From assembly GCA_039188505.1 (NCBI GenBank), contig JBCCZC010000073.1:1-17020 (forward strand): 17,020 nt of DNA, read 5' to 3'. The position numbers and the translations under genes are program-made. Within the stretch, counting starts at the first letter, position 1. Every line of letters starts with the position of its first letter. This document shows positions 8,085 through 15,512 of the stretch, piece after piece. The stretch is from JBCCZC01 sp039188505 (GTDB lineage: Bacteria > Pseudomonadota > Gammaproteobacteria > Xanthomonadales > SZUA-38). The notes beneath the pieces are model-generated. The model searched no databases, was not told where the DNA came from, and was given only the letters and a program-made list of their open reading frames with translations.

Positions 8085-8260
8085 GGTTCAGTCCGCAGAG
8101 CGCTCATCAGCTGTCGGAACGCTGCGTCACCTCGCGGGTTGTCGTGGCAGCCGCCACGGAACGCGGGAGATCGGCTGCGCTTCATCGTCAGCATGAGCGT
8201 GAAGCCGGCAGCGCTAAGGCCCGTCATTCTCTCAGACACCTTGATTTCACCTCGGCACAT
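8081..8260 (-). CDS. Candidate 59-residue small ORF overlapping the glk start
   Basis: An ATG at 8260-8258 opens 59 codons ending in TGA at 8083-8081. That TGA shares bases with the GTG start of glk (GTGA overlap). It begins MCRGEIKVSERMTGLSAAGF and ends FRQLMSALRTEP, is Arg-rich (eight Arg), and has no recognised domain or signal peptide. Internal ATGs at 8227, 8194 and 8185 are other possible starts. The upstream ribosome site is weak (GGAAG about 12 bases before the ATG). Codons such as CGA (four), AGA and TCT are unlike the neighbouring genes, which argues against a conserved protein. It may be a short leader peptide that couples translation to glk, or a chance frame. Confidence 0.3.
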   Translation of the reverse strand: MCRGEIKVSERMTGLSAAGFTLMLTMKRSRSPAFRGGCHDNPRGDAAFRQLMSALRTEP

Positions 8261-8315
8261 TGATCACAGGACTTCCGGGAGACGCGGCCGAAACCGGGGA
8301 GTCGCGAGCGGTGTC

Positions 8316-9986
8316 TCAGGCGCTGGCGTCGTCGCCGGGGGCGGCGAGGAACGCCATACCCCAGGCCGGCAACTCAACGGCACCGAGCTGAACGGTCACC
8401 GGCGGAGCGGCCGCCAGATCGATCAGCGTATGGCGCCCGCCGGGCAGCGTGAAACGTGCGGGTTCAGGGCCGAAGTTGAAGCAGCAGAACAGACGACGCC
8501 CCTCGTGCTCGCGGACGAAGGCCAGTCGATCGCCTTCACCGGTCACGAAGTCGATCGTTCCCCACTGGAGCTCGGGGAGGTGCTTCCGCCAGGCAAGAAA
8601 CTGGCGGTAGAACGAGAGCACCGAGCTGGCATCGCCCTCCTGCACGTCGACCGCCCGGGCGCGATGGCCCGCCTCGATCGGGAGCCAGGGCTCGCCGTCC
8701 GTGAAGCCCGCCGTTGCCTCCGCAGCAGTCCAGGGCATCGGCGTCCGGCAGCCATCGCGGCCCTTGAAGGTCGGCCAGAAGGCGATGCCGTAGGGATCGC
8801 GCACGGCCTCCCGCGGGATCTCCGCCTCCGTCAGGCCCAGCTCGTCGCCCTGGTAGATGCAGGCGCAGCCTCGGAGGGACAGCAGCGCCGCGGCAATGAC
8901 CTTGGCCAGCGCGTCGTTGGCCCGCGCTCCGCCCCAGCGGGTCGCGACGCGCGCGACATCATGATTGCCCACCGCCCAGCAGGCCCACCCGTTGTCGAGC
9001 TGGCTATCGAGGCCCTCGACGGCCTCCCGGATCGTGGCGGCATCGAAATCGTCGGAGAGCAGCTCGAAGCTGTAGGCGGTATGCAGCCGCTCCTCGCCGC
9101 GCGTGTACTGGGCGATCGTTGCACGGGTGTCTTCGGCCGTGATCTCACCGAGCGAGACGGCGCCGTAGCGATCGAGCAGCGCCCGCAGTTCGGCGAGAAA
9201 ACCGAGATTCTCGGGCTGCGTGATGTCGTGGACATGGCGCTGGAAAGCATAGGGGTTGTCGATGCGAAAACCCTGGCCGACCCGCTCCGCTTCCGGTTTC
9301 GCCGGATTGTCGCGGAGCTGGGCGTCGTGGAAGCAGTAGCCGACCGCGTCGAGACGCATGCCGTCGACACCGCGATCGAGCCAGAAGCGGACGTTGTCGA
9401 GCATCACGTCGACGACGTCACGGCAGTGGAAATTGAGGTCGGGCTGGCTCGCGAGGAAGTTGTGCAGGTAGTACTGCTGCCGGCGCGACTCCCACTCCCA
9501 GGCCGAGCCGCCGAAGATCGACAGCCAGTTGTTCGGCGGAGTGCCGTCGGGCTTGGGATCGGCCCAGACGTACCAGTCCGCCTGGTCGTTGTCGCGGGAT
9601 CGTCGACTTTCCTCGAACCAGGGATGCTGATCGGACGTGTGGCTGAGCACCTGATCGATGATGACCCGCAGGCCGAGCCGATGGGCGCGCTCGATGAGCG
9701 CGTCGAAGTCGGCGAGCGTCCCGAACATCGGGTCGACCGCTCGATAGTCGCTGACGTCGTAGCCGAAGTCCTTCATCGGCGAGCGGAAGAACGGGGACAC
9801 CCAGATGGCGTCGACCCCGAGGTCGCGGATGTAGTCGAGCTTCCGGGTGATGCCCGGAAGATCGCCGATCCCGTCGCCCTTGCTGTCCAGCAGGCTGCGG
9901 GGATAGACCTGGTAGATGACCGCGCCGTGCCACCACGCCGGCTCGCTCGCGTTGATCGCCGCCAGTGGCTGCGTACCCTGTGCCAT
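8316..9986 (-). CDS. Alpha-glucosidase, glycoside hydrolase family 13 (GH13_23-like)
   Basis: Retaining exo-alpha-glucosidase that splits maltose and related alpha-glucosides to glucose. With ATG 9986-9984 the protein has 556 residues, close to the family's roughly 540, and reaches 'WWHGAVIYQVYPRSLLDSKG' at residue 18. GH13 regions are 'DQVLSHTSDQHPWF' (111-124), 'GMRLDAVGY' (209-217, nucleophile D213), 'GEITAED' (280-286, acid/base E281) and 'VGNHDVAR' (339-346, D343). 'ADWYVWADPKPDGTPPNNWL', 'FGGSAW' and 'GRDGCRTPMPWT' closely match the Halomonas HaG-type enzymes. No signal peptide is evident, so it should be cytoplasmic. A longer frame runs to GTG 10130, with an ATG at 10109-10107 behind AGGGGAG, but the added segment is Arg-rich with off-type codons. 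The true start is therefore not certain. It is divergent from the lacI-type regulator and upstream of glk. Confidence 0.93.
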   Translation of the reverse strand: MAQGTQPLAAINASEPAWWHGAVIYQVYPRSLLDSKGDGIGDLPGITRKLDYIRDLGVDAIWVSPFFRSPMKDFGYDVSDYRAVDPMFGTLADFDALIERAHRLGLRVIIDQVLSHTSDQHPWFEESRRSRDNDQADWYVWADPKPDGTPPNNWLSIFGGSAWEWESRRQQYYLHNFLASQPDLNFHCRDVVDVMLDNVRFWLDRGVDGMRLDAVGYCFHDAQLRDNPAKPEAERVGQGFRIDNPYAFQRHVHDITQPENLGFLAELRALLDRYGAVSLGEITAEDTRATIAQYTRGEERLHTAYSFELLSDDFDAATIREAVEGLDSQLDNGWACWAVGNHDVARVATRWGGARANDALAKVIAAALLSLRGCACIYQGDELGLTEAEIPREAVRDPYGIAFWPTFKGRDGCRTPMPWTAAEATAGFTDGEPWLPIEAGHRARAVDVQEGDASSVLSFYRQFLAWRKHLPELQWGTIDFVTGEGDRLAFVREHEGRRLFCCFNFGPEPARFTLPGGRHTLIDLAAAPPVTVQLGAVELPAWGMAFLAAPGDDASA

Positions 9987-10179
9987 GTCCCGTAATGCTT
10001 CCCGCGATGCCAATGGCACCAGGCGCCTGGCCCGTGCCCGCCGCTCCCTCGGAACGGCTGATTCCACGACGCTTTCCCCCGGGGGGCGTCGCGACCATCG
10101 AGGCTGCATCGGCTCCCCTGCCGGCAGCACGCTCGATCGGTCGTCAAGCTAGCACAAAGCGCATTGCCCCAGACCGCTG

Positions 10180-10193
10180 TGCAAACGTATTCA
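10180..10193. promoter_or_regulatory. Putative LacI-family operator A
   Basis: TGCAAACGTATTCA is an imperfect palindrome centred on CG, the hallmark of LacI-family operators. It lies in the alpha-glucosidase/regulator intergenic region on the alpha-glucosidase side and differs by one base from the site upstream of the MFS transporter (13100-13113). Confidence 0.65.
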
Positions 10194-10251
10194 CATCGCT
10201 TTGACCTCTTCAAAGCGTTCATCCGGGCTCCGCAGGGGCCCCTGGGCCTTC

Positions 10252-10265
10252 TGCATACGTATGCA
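10252..10265. promoter_or_regulatory. Putative LacI-family operator B (perfect palindrome)
   Basis: TGCATACGTATGCA is a perfect 14-base palindrome with a central CG, 61 bases upstream of the regulator's ATG. It matches the consensus of sites A and C (TGCAnACGnATnCA), so autoregulation by the adjacent LacI protein is the likely role. Confidence 0.7.
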
Positions 10266-10325
10266 TTCGGTCAGGATTTGGGCTACGCTTGTGGCTCGGA
10301 ACGTCAGGGGCCCAACGACGAAACG

Positions 10326-11363
10326 ATGACGACTCGAACCGGCAAGACGACGTCGCTCGACATTGCCCACCTCGCAGGGCTATCCCAGTCGACGGTCTCG
10401 CGGGCCCTGAACAACAGCCCCCTGGTCAACAAGGAAACCCGCGATCGCGTCCATGAGATCGCGCGGCAGCTGAACTACAAGCCGGACCGGAACGCCGCCA
10501 ACCTCCGAACCCGCAAGTCGCGCACGCTCGCGCTGCTGCTGTTCGAGGAGGAGACCGCGGACGATTCGCACATCAACCCGTTCTTCCTCCTCATGATCGG
10601 GCAGATCACGCGCGCGGCCGCGAACGCCGGCTATGACCTGCTCGTCAGCTTCCAGCGCCTCGACGAGGACTGGCACACGGAGTACGAGCTCTCCAGCCGG
10701 GCAGACGGCATGATCCTGCTGGGCTACGGCGACTACCTCGACTATCGGCCCAAGCTCGAGCAGCTCGCGGACTCCGAAGCCCATTTCATGATCTGGGGTC
10801 CAATGGTCGAGGACACATTGGGGCACTCCCTCGGCTGCGACAACGCCCTCGGCGGCTGGCTTGCCACCCGCCACCTGCTGGCGATCGGCAAGCAGCGGAT
10901 CGCTTTCCTCGGCGAGGCCTCACACCACTGTCCGGAGTTCGAGCTGCGCCACCGCGGCTTCGTCAGGGCGCTGGCGGAGGCGGGCCTGGAGCCCGACCCG
11001 GCGCTGGCCAGCGAAGCGCTCGACCAGGCGACAGGCTTCACCGGTGCGACGCGGCTACTGGAGAACGGTGCGCCCTTCGACGCGATCTTCGCCGCCAGCG
11101 ACATGATCGCCCTCGGGGCCATCCGCGCGCTGCGACAGCGGGGCCTCGATGTGCCGGGCGACGTGGCGGTGGTGGGCTTCGACGACATCCCGACAGCGAG
11201 CGTCGTCTATCCCTCGCTGACGACCGTGCAGCAGGACACGAACCTCGCCGGCAAGCTGCTGGTGCGAAACCTGATCAAGCTGATCGAGGGGGAATCGGTC
11301 GAGTCCGGGCTGCTGGCCCCCAGGCTGGTCGTCCGCGAGTCCTGCGGCGGCGCCGACGGCTAG
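10326..11363 (+). CDS. LacI-family transcriptional regulator of alpha-glucoside uptake
   Basis: A DNA-binding repressor of 345 residues from ATG 10326, the normal family length; the frame is open further upstream but that part crosses operators A and B. The N-terminal helix-turn-helix 'LDIAHLAGLSQSTVSRALNN' (11-30) is followed by the hinge region 'YKPDRNAANLRTRKS'. A periplasmic-binding-like effector domain begins at 'TLALLLFEEE' and includes 'FDAIFAASDMIALGAIRALR', 'GDVAVVGFDDIPTASVVYPS' and 'LTTVQQD'. It is divergent from the alpha-glucosidase and convergent with the MFS transporter, and the same palindrome occurs near both target promoters, so it probably represses both and itself. The inducer is inferred to be maltose, a related alpha-glucoside or glucose. 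The ribosome site is poor (AGGGG about 16 bases upstream). Confidence 0.92.
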   Translation: MTTRTGKTTSLDIAHLAGLSQSTVSRALNNSPLVNKETRDRVHEIARQLNYKPDRNAANLRTRKSRTLALLLFEEETADDSHINPFFLLMIGQITRAAANAGYDLLVSFQRLDEDWHTEYELSSRADGMILLGYGDYLDYRPKLEQLADSEAHFMIWGPMVEDTLGHSLGCDNALGGWLATRHLLAIGKQRIAFLGEASHHCPEFELRHRGFVRALAEAGLEPDPALASEALDQATGFTGATRLLENGAPFDAIFAASDMIALGAIRALRQRGLDVPGDVAVVGFDDIPTASVVYPSLTTVQQDTNLAGKLLVRNLIKLIEGESVESGLLAPRLVVRESCGGADG

Positions 11364-11382
11364 CCAGCGACGCTGATCGATG

Positions 11383-11411
11383 CCGGCGGCAGGCTGCCGG
11401 CGCGGCTTTTC
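11383..11411 (+). terminator. Probable intrinsic terminator after the LacI regulator
   Basis: Twenty bases past the stop codon a GC-rich hairpin forms: GCCG (11383-11386) pairs with CGGC (11404-11407), and CGGC (11388-11391) with GCCG (11397-11400), around the loop AGGCT. TTTT (11408-11411) follows at once. The stem has a 1x3 internal bulge and the T-run is short, so strength is uncertain. Confidence 0.5.
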
Positions 11412-11463
11412 TCGGATCCACGCCTTCACCGCAACCCAACGACGCGGAGCACCGCCTCCCGAA

Positions 11464-11497
11464 GTCGGACCGGGATCGAAGGGATCCGCGGACCGAC
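11464..11497. other. Hairpin in the convergent spacer after the MFS gene
   Basis: GTCGG (11464-11468) pairs with CCGAC (11493-11497), and inside it GGATC (11473-11477) pairs with GATCC (11483-11487) around a five-base loop. It lies eight bases downstream of the transporter stop (minus strand) and could end or stabilise that transcript, but no T-run follows on either strand. Confidence 0.35.
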
Positions 11498-11504
11498 CCC
11501 TCGG

Positions 11505-13037
11505 TCAGACCGGCTCGCTCCCCGATTCCGCAACCTCATGCGGATCGTGGTCGGACACGAACAGGGTCGCGATGCCCCCGACGAAGAAGAACACGCCACC
11601 CAGCACCAGGGCGTAGATCGCCTGGTCCTGGAACACGCCTGAGACGACGCTGCCGATCACGGTGGCCGCAAGCAGCTGCGGGATCACGATGAAGAAATTG
11701 AAGATCCCCATGTAGACGCCCATCTTGTTCGACGGCAACGCCCCCGAGAGCATCGCGTAGGGCAGCGACAGGATCGACGCCCAGGCGATCCCCACGCCGA
11801 CCATCGACAGCAGCAGCCACTGCGGGTCCTTGATGAAAACGAAGGAGGCCAGCGCCGCCCCGCCGATCCAGAGATTGATCAGGTGGGCTACCCGGCGGTT
11901 GGTCACCCGGGCGAGCCAGGGAATGAAGAACGCGGCGAGCGCGGCGAAACCGTTGTAGGCCGCGAACAGCACGCCCACCCAGTCCGCACCGTCGTTATAG
12001 GCCGCGCTCGTCGTGTCCGACGTCCCGTAGTGGAACGACGTCACCGCAGCGGTGGTGTAGATCCACATCGAGAACAGCGCGAACCAGGAGAAGAACTGGA
12101 CGACCGCGAGCTGCTTCATCACCCGCGGCATCTGGAACAGATCGCTCATGATCTCGTAGAGCGGGGCGTCGATTCGGCCCTGCCGGCCTTGCCTGGCCGT
12201 CAGCAGAAGCAGGAGCCCGAACACGACGGACCCGATCCCGAGGATGTAGATCTGCTTGTCGAGACCCGCGAAGAAGACCAGCGCGGTGATCGCGGCGCCA
12301 GCGGCCAGCCAGATCAGCGCCCTTGCGTTGAACTTCGCCGGCGTGGCGAGCTCTTCGGTCACCTCCTCGGAGACCATGGGCGGTTCCGCGTCGGCGAACG
12401 CGGCGAGCTCCTCGGGTGGATACTCCCGCGTTCGCAGCACCGTCCAGCCGACGGCGAGGAACAGAACGACGCCGCCGGCGTAGAAAGAGATCTTGACCGA
12501 GTCGGGCACGATGCCGTCGGGCGCCGTGTTGGCCACGTCGAACCAGTTCGCGAGCATCCAGGGGAGCGCGGAGGCCACGATCGCGCCGATGCCGATGAAG
12601 AAGCTCTGCATGGCGAAGCCGAGCGTCCGCTGCCGATGCGGCAGCATGTCGCCGACGAAAGCCCGGAACGGCTCCATGGACACGTTGATGGAGGCATCGA
12701 GGATCCAGAGCATGCCCGCGGCGACCCAGAGCGTCGGAGAGTTGGGCATGAAGAACAGGGCGGCCGTTGCAGCGAGGGCGCCGTAGAGGAAGTAAGGTCG
12801 CCGGCGCCCGAGCGAATTCCAGGTGCGATCGCTCATGAAGCCGATGATCGGCTGGACGATCAGACCGGTGACCGGGGCGGCGATCCACAGGATGGGCAGC
12901 TCGTCGATCTCGGCGCCGAGGGTCTGGAAGATCCGGCTGACGTTCGCATTCTGGAGCGCGAAACCGAACTGGATCCCCAGGAATCCGAAACACATGTTCC
13001 AGATCTGCCAGAAATTGAGCGCTGGCTTTTGTCGCAT
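11505..13037 (-). CDS. MFS sugar transporter (SLC45/MalA-like alpha-glucoside permease)
   Basis: A 510-residue inner-membrane permease with about twelve hydrophobic segments. The start at ATG 13037-13035 follows GGAGGGGAG; the frame reaches a TTG at 13058 that is not a likely start. The N-terminus 'FWQIWNMCFGFLGIQFGFAL' with 'QNANVSRIFQTLGA', and the loop motif 'SDRTWNSLGRRRPY' (69-82), are typical of the SLC45/GPH-like sugar:proton symporters that sit in bacterial maltose, sucrose and alpha-glucoside loci. A hydrophilic central loop ('TREYPPEELAAFADAEPP') separates the two six-helix halves, and the C-terminal half includes 'SLPYAMLSGALPSNKMGVYM' and 'GIFNFFIVIPQLLAA'. It is flanked by the LacI gene and hexR, with a LacI-type operator 63 bases before the start. 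Substrate is inferred from neighbours: maltose or another alpha-glucoside. Confidence 0.9.
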   Translation of the reverse strand: MRQKPALNFWQIWNMCFGFLGIQFGFALQNANVSRIFQTLGAEIDELPILWIAAPVTGLIVQPIIGFMSDRTWNSLGRRRPYFLYGALAATAALFFMPNSPTLWVAAGMLWILDASINVSMEPFRAFVGDMLPHRQRTLGFAMQSFFIGIGAIVASALPWMLANWFDVANTAPDGIVPDSVKISFYAGGVVLFLAVGWTVLRTREYPPEELAAFADAEPPMVSEEVTEELATPAKFNARALIWLAAGAAITALVFFAGLDKQIYILGIGSVVFGLLLLLTARQGRQGRIDAPLYEIMSDLFQMPRVMKQLAVVQFFSWFALFSMWIYTTAAVTSFHYGTSDTTSAAYNDGADWVGVLFAAYNGFAALAAFFIPWLARVTNRRVAHLINLWIGGAALASFVFIKDPQWLLLSMVGVGIAWASILSLPYAMLSGALPSNKMGVYMGIFNFFIVIPQLLAATVIGSVVSGVFQDQAIYALVLGGVFFFVGGIATLFVSDHDPHEVAESGSEPV

Positions 13038-13099
13038 GGACTCCCCTCCGCAGGACAATCGCTGGATTGTGGGGGAAATGCCACAGCGGAGCTACCGGC

Positions 13100-13113
13100 T
13101 GCAAACGAATTCA
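13100..13113. promoter_or_regulatory. Putative LacI-family operator C upstream of the MFS transporter
   Basis: TGCAAACGAATTCA, an imperfect palindrome centred on CG, lies in the 102-base spacer between hexR and the transporter. Thirteen of 14 bases equal operator A. It indicates a transporter promoter separate from hexR and under the LacI-type regulator encoded next door. Confidence 0.65.
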
Positions 13114-13139
13114 CGGTCGTTCGCGCGCAGGATGGATGC

Positions 13140-13967
13140 TCAGGACTGTCGGATGGCTTCCTTGGTCTGGCGGAGATTCTCCAGCGCGGCGTCCCCGAGG
13201 CGGATCGCGGCCTGGACCTGCAGGATGTCGAGCACCAGGAGATGGGCGAGCCGGGAACTGCTCGGCGTGTAGCGGCCCGGATCCTCGTCGACCCGGACCC
13301 CGAGCAGACAGTCGGCGCGGTCGGCGAGCGCCGTACCGGGCGAGGTCACGGCGACGATCTGCGCCCCGCGGCCGCGGGCATCGTCGCAGGCGGCGAGCAC
13401 CGGCTGGCTCGCGCCGGAATGGGAAATCGCCACGATCACGTCGCCGGACCGCCGGATCGCGCCGGTCTGCCGCAGCGTCGGCGCATCGCTGTAGGCCACG
13501 CAGCGGAGACCGAGGCGGAAGAAGCGATTCTGCGCGTCATTGGCCACCAGGCCTGACACCCCCATGCCCCAGAACTCGATCGCGTCGGCGCCGGCCAGCA
13601 GGTCCGCAGCCTCCGCAAAGGCGGCCGGTTCCAGCTCCTCTCGCAAGGTCGTCAGCTCGCCGATCGCCCGCAGGGTGACCTTCTCGATCAGCCCGGCGGC
13701 ATCCTCACTGCCGTCGATGTCGGCGTGGATCAAGGATCGGGCGTCGCGTTCGAGCGACCGGGCCAGCTCCAGCTTGAGCTGGCGAAAACCGTCGCAGCCA
13801 ACGGACCGGCAGAAGCGGACCACGGTCGGTTCGCTGGTCCCCGCCCGCTCCGCCACCCGGGCGATGGGCTCGTGGAGCAGGCGCTCCGGGTCAGCGAGCA
13901 GCAGGCGCGCCACCTTGCCTTCGCCTGCGGCCAGCGAGTCCAGTGCTTGTTCGACACGATGCAGCAT
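13140..13967 (-). CDS. hexR: HexR-like RpiR/SIS transcriptional regulator of central carbon metabolism
   Basis: A regulator of 275 residues. An N-terminal RpiR-type helix-turn-helix ('PIARVAERAGTSEPTVVRFC' then 'RSVGCDGFRQLKLELA', about 34-70) is followed by a sugar-phosphate-binding SIS domain ('IEFWGMGVSGLVANDAQNRF', 130-149; 'AISHSGASQPVLAA', 180-193). HexR proteins of gammaproteobacteria bind 2-keto-3-deoxy-6-phosphogluconate and control zwf, edd and related genes. The divergent position against zwf-pgl-edd and two HexR-like boxes in the spacer support that name over other RpiR proteins. One box overlaps its own ATG (13967-13965), so autorepression is likely. The other side is the MFS transporter, 102 bases downstream with its own operator. 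Confidence 0.9.
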   Translation of the reverse strand: MLHRVEQALDSLAAGEGKVARLLLADPERLLHEPIARVAERAGTSEPTVVRFCRSVGCDGFRQLKLELARSLERDARSLIHADIDGSEDAAGLIEKVTLRAIGELTTLREELEPAAFAEAADLLAGADAIEFWGMGVSGLVANDAQNRFFRLGLRCVAYSDAPTLRQTGAIRRSGDVIVAISHSGASQPVLAACDDARGRGAQIVAVTSPGTALADRADCLLGVRVDEDPGRYTPSSSRLAHLLVLDILQVQAAIRLGDAALENLRQTKEAIRQS

Positions 13968-13981
13968 GTAATAAAACTACA
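13967..13981. promoter_or_regulatory. HexR-like box 1, overlapping the hexR start
   Basis: TGTAATAAAACTACA fits the gammaproteobacterial HexR pattern TGTAAT-N3-ATTACA with one mismatch. It begins within the hexR initiation codon, so binding would block both transcription and the start region of hexR. Its centre is exactly 63 bases (six helical turns) from box 2. Confidence 0.7.
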
Positions 13982-14029
13982 TCATTTCGCTGGATAATGG
14001 CAGCAAACAGGGCGATAATCCGCCTCAAG

Positions 14030-14044
14030 TGTAATTCAACTACG
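14030..14044. promoter_or_regulatory. HexR-like box 2, upstream of zwf
   Basis: TGTAATTCAACTACG fits TGTAAT-N3-ATTACA with two mismatches and ends ten bases before the zwf ATG. A GATAAT at 14014-14019 may be the zwf -10, which would put this box over the transcription start, suited to repression. The -35 is not clear. Confidence 0.55.
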
Positions 14045-14054
14045 GAATCTGCCC

Positions 14055-15512
14055 ATGGGACGCTTCATTCCGGTCGATCCCTTCGACCTTGTGATCTTCG
14101 GCGGCACCGGTGATCTCGCCCGGCGCAAGCTGCTGCCCGCTCTCTACCATCGGGACGCGGACAACCAGCTTCCCGACGGTAGCCAGATCATCGGCGCGTC
14201 CCGTCAGGAGCTGACCAGCGAGGCCTGGCGAACCGAGGTCGCAGGCCAGCTACGCGCGGCGCTGTCGGCCGACGAGATCGACGAAGCGGTATTCGAGCGC
14301 TTCCTCCGGCGGCTCCATTACGCGCGAGTGGACCTCATGGACACCGCACCCTGGACCGACCTGTCGGCACTGTTGACCGTCGACCGCGTCCGCGTCCTGT
14401 AACTCGCGCTGAGTCCGTCGCTCTACGGACCGGCCGCGGAGGGTGCCGCGCGCAGCGGCATCGTCGACGGCGGCACGCGCATCGTGCTCGAGAAGCCGGT
14501 CGGTACGAACCTCGAGACCGCCCAGGAGATCAACCGGCGGGTGAGCGCCCACTTCGAGGAAAGCCAGATCTTCCGGATCGACCACTACCTCGGGAAGGAG
14601 TCGGTCCAGAACCTGTCCGCGCTGCGCTTCGGCAACTCCCTGTTCGAGCCCCTGTGGCAGCGCGGCCACATCGACCACGTGCAGATCACCGTGGCCGAGA
14701 GCCTCGGCGTCGGCAGCCGGGGCGACTACTACGATCGGTCCGGCGCGCTCCGGGACATGGTCCAGAACCACCTGATCCAGCTGCTCTGCCTCGTCGCCAT
14801 GGAACCACCGACGAGCCTCAACGAGGAGCAGATGCGCGACGAGAAGATCAAGGTGCTGAAGGCGCTCCGCCCGATCGGCGTCGATGACGTCGCCGAACGC
14901 ACGGTGCGCGGCCAGTACACGGCCGGCACGGTCGGCGGCGAGACGGTCCCCGCCTACGCCGACGTGCTCGGTACGGAGAGCAACACGGAGACCTTCGTCG
15001 CCATCAAGGCGCATATCGACAACTGGCGCTGGTCCGGGGTGCCCTTCTACCTCCGGACGGGCAAGTCGCTGCCGCAGAAGGCGTCCGAGGTCGTCATCGA
15101 GTTCCGCCCGGTGGCCCACTCGATCTTCGATTCCGACGCCGGCCGCATGACGCCAAACCGGCTGGTCATCCGACTCCAGCCGAACGAGGCCATCACCCTG
15201 TCGCTGATGACCAAGGCGCCCGGCCCGGGCGGCTTCCACCTCCGCTCGCTACCGCTAGACCTGAGCTTCGAGGAGCACGACGAGGTCCGCTATCCGGACG
15301 CCTACGAGCGTCTGCTCATGGAAGTGCTGCGCGGCAATCCCGCGCTCTTCATGCGCGGCGACGAGGTCGAGGCCGCGTGGCGCTGGATCGATCGCATCGT
15401 TTCCGCCTGGCAGCAGACGTACCAGCCGGCCCTGCCCTACCAGGCGGGTAGCTCCGGGCCGACGCGCGCGGAGATGCTGCTCGACCGCGACGGGCGTGCC
15501 TGGCATGTCTGA
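14055..15512 (+). pseudogene. zwf: Glucose-6-phosphate 1-dehydrogenase, interrupted by an in-frame TAA at codon 116
   Basis: Zwf oxidises glucose-6-phosphate to 6-phosphogluconolactone with NADP+, the entry step to the Entner-Doudoroff and pentose phosphate routes. One uninterrupted phase runs from ATG 14055 to TGA 15510-15512 (485 codons, normal length) except for TAA at 14400-14402. Family motifs flank the break in the same frame: 'FGGTGDLARRKLLPAL' (15-30, NADP site) before, then 'LALSPSLYG' directly after, 'VLEKPVGTNL', 'RIDHYLGKESVQN' (174-186, substrate site), 'VAESLG', 'RDMVQNHLIQLL' and 'FYLRTGKSLPQKASEV'. The family has Tyr before 'LALSPSLYG', so the TAA replaces TAC or TAT. The 115-residue front piece holds only the nucleotide-binding half. 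A restart at GTG 14484 would lack it, so neither piece should be active. It heads the operon with pgl, which overlaps its end by eight bases. A base-call error would restore a normal gene. Confidence 0.9.
14400..14402 (+). other. Premature TAA stop inside zwf
   Basis: The codons read CGC GTC CTG TAA CTC GCG CTG AGT, i.e. RVL-stop-LALS. Both flanks remain in one frame and match the family, so this is a single-base change (TAC or TAT to TAA), not a frameshift or deletion. Confidence 0.9.

Larger units (their letters stand above)
9987..10325. promoter_or_regulatory. Divergent control region alpha-glucosidase / LacI regulator
   Basis: This 339-base region lies between outward-facing genes. It holds two LacI-type palindromes (10180-10193 and 10252-10265) whose centres are 72 bases apart, about seven helical turns, which would suit looping or cooperative repression. 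A TACGCT at 10284-10289 could be the -10 of the regulator, with its -35 region overlapping the second palindrome. This is weak. The part next to the alpha-glucosidase (9987-10109) is either a long leader or an N-terminal extension of that gene. No RNA gene or other ORF of note was seen. Confidence 0.6.

Noticed and set aside
7482..9995. Plus-strand open frame of 837 codons opposite alpha-glucosidase and glk
   Set aside because: It is antisense to two genes with clear catalytic motifs, spans their spacer, and shows His/Arg/Gly-rich low-information sequence typical of shadows in high-GC DNA.
10164..10325. N-terminal extension of the LacI regulator from 10164
   Set aside because: It would translate across operators A and B and add 54 residues before the standard helix-turn-helix start; ATG 10326 gives the family length.
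11883..13556. Plus-strand open frame of 557 codons opposite the MFS and hexR genes
   Set aside because: Extremely rich in Arg, Asp, Glu, Gly and His, with no domain, and runs across the intergenic spacer; an antisense shadow.
13991..14019. Two GATAAT hexamers as firm -10 promoters
   Set aside because: Both occur (13993 and 14014) but no convincing -35 at 16-18 bases was found, so they are only mentioned as possible.
14055..14484. Frameshift as the cause of the split zwf
   Set aside because: The two pieces are in the same phase (429 bases, 143 codons between starts) and conserved residues continue directly after the TAA, so only a substitution is needed.
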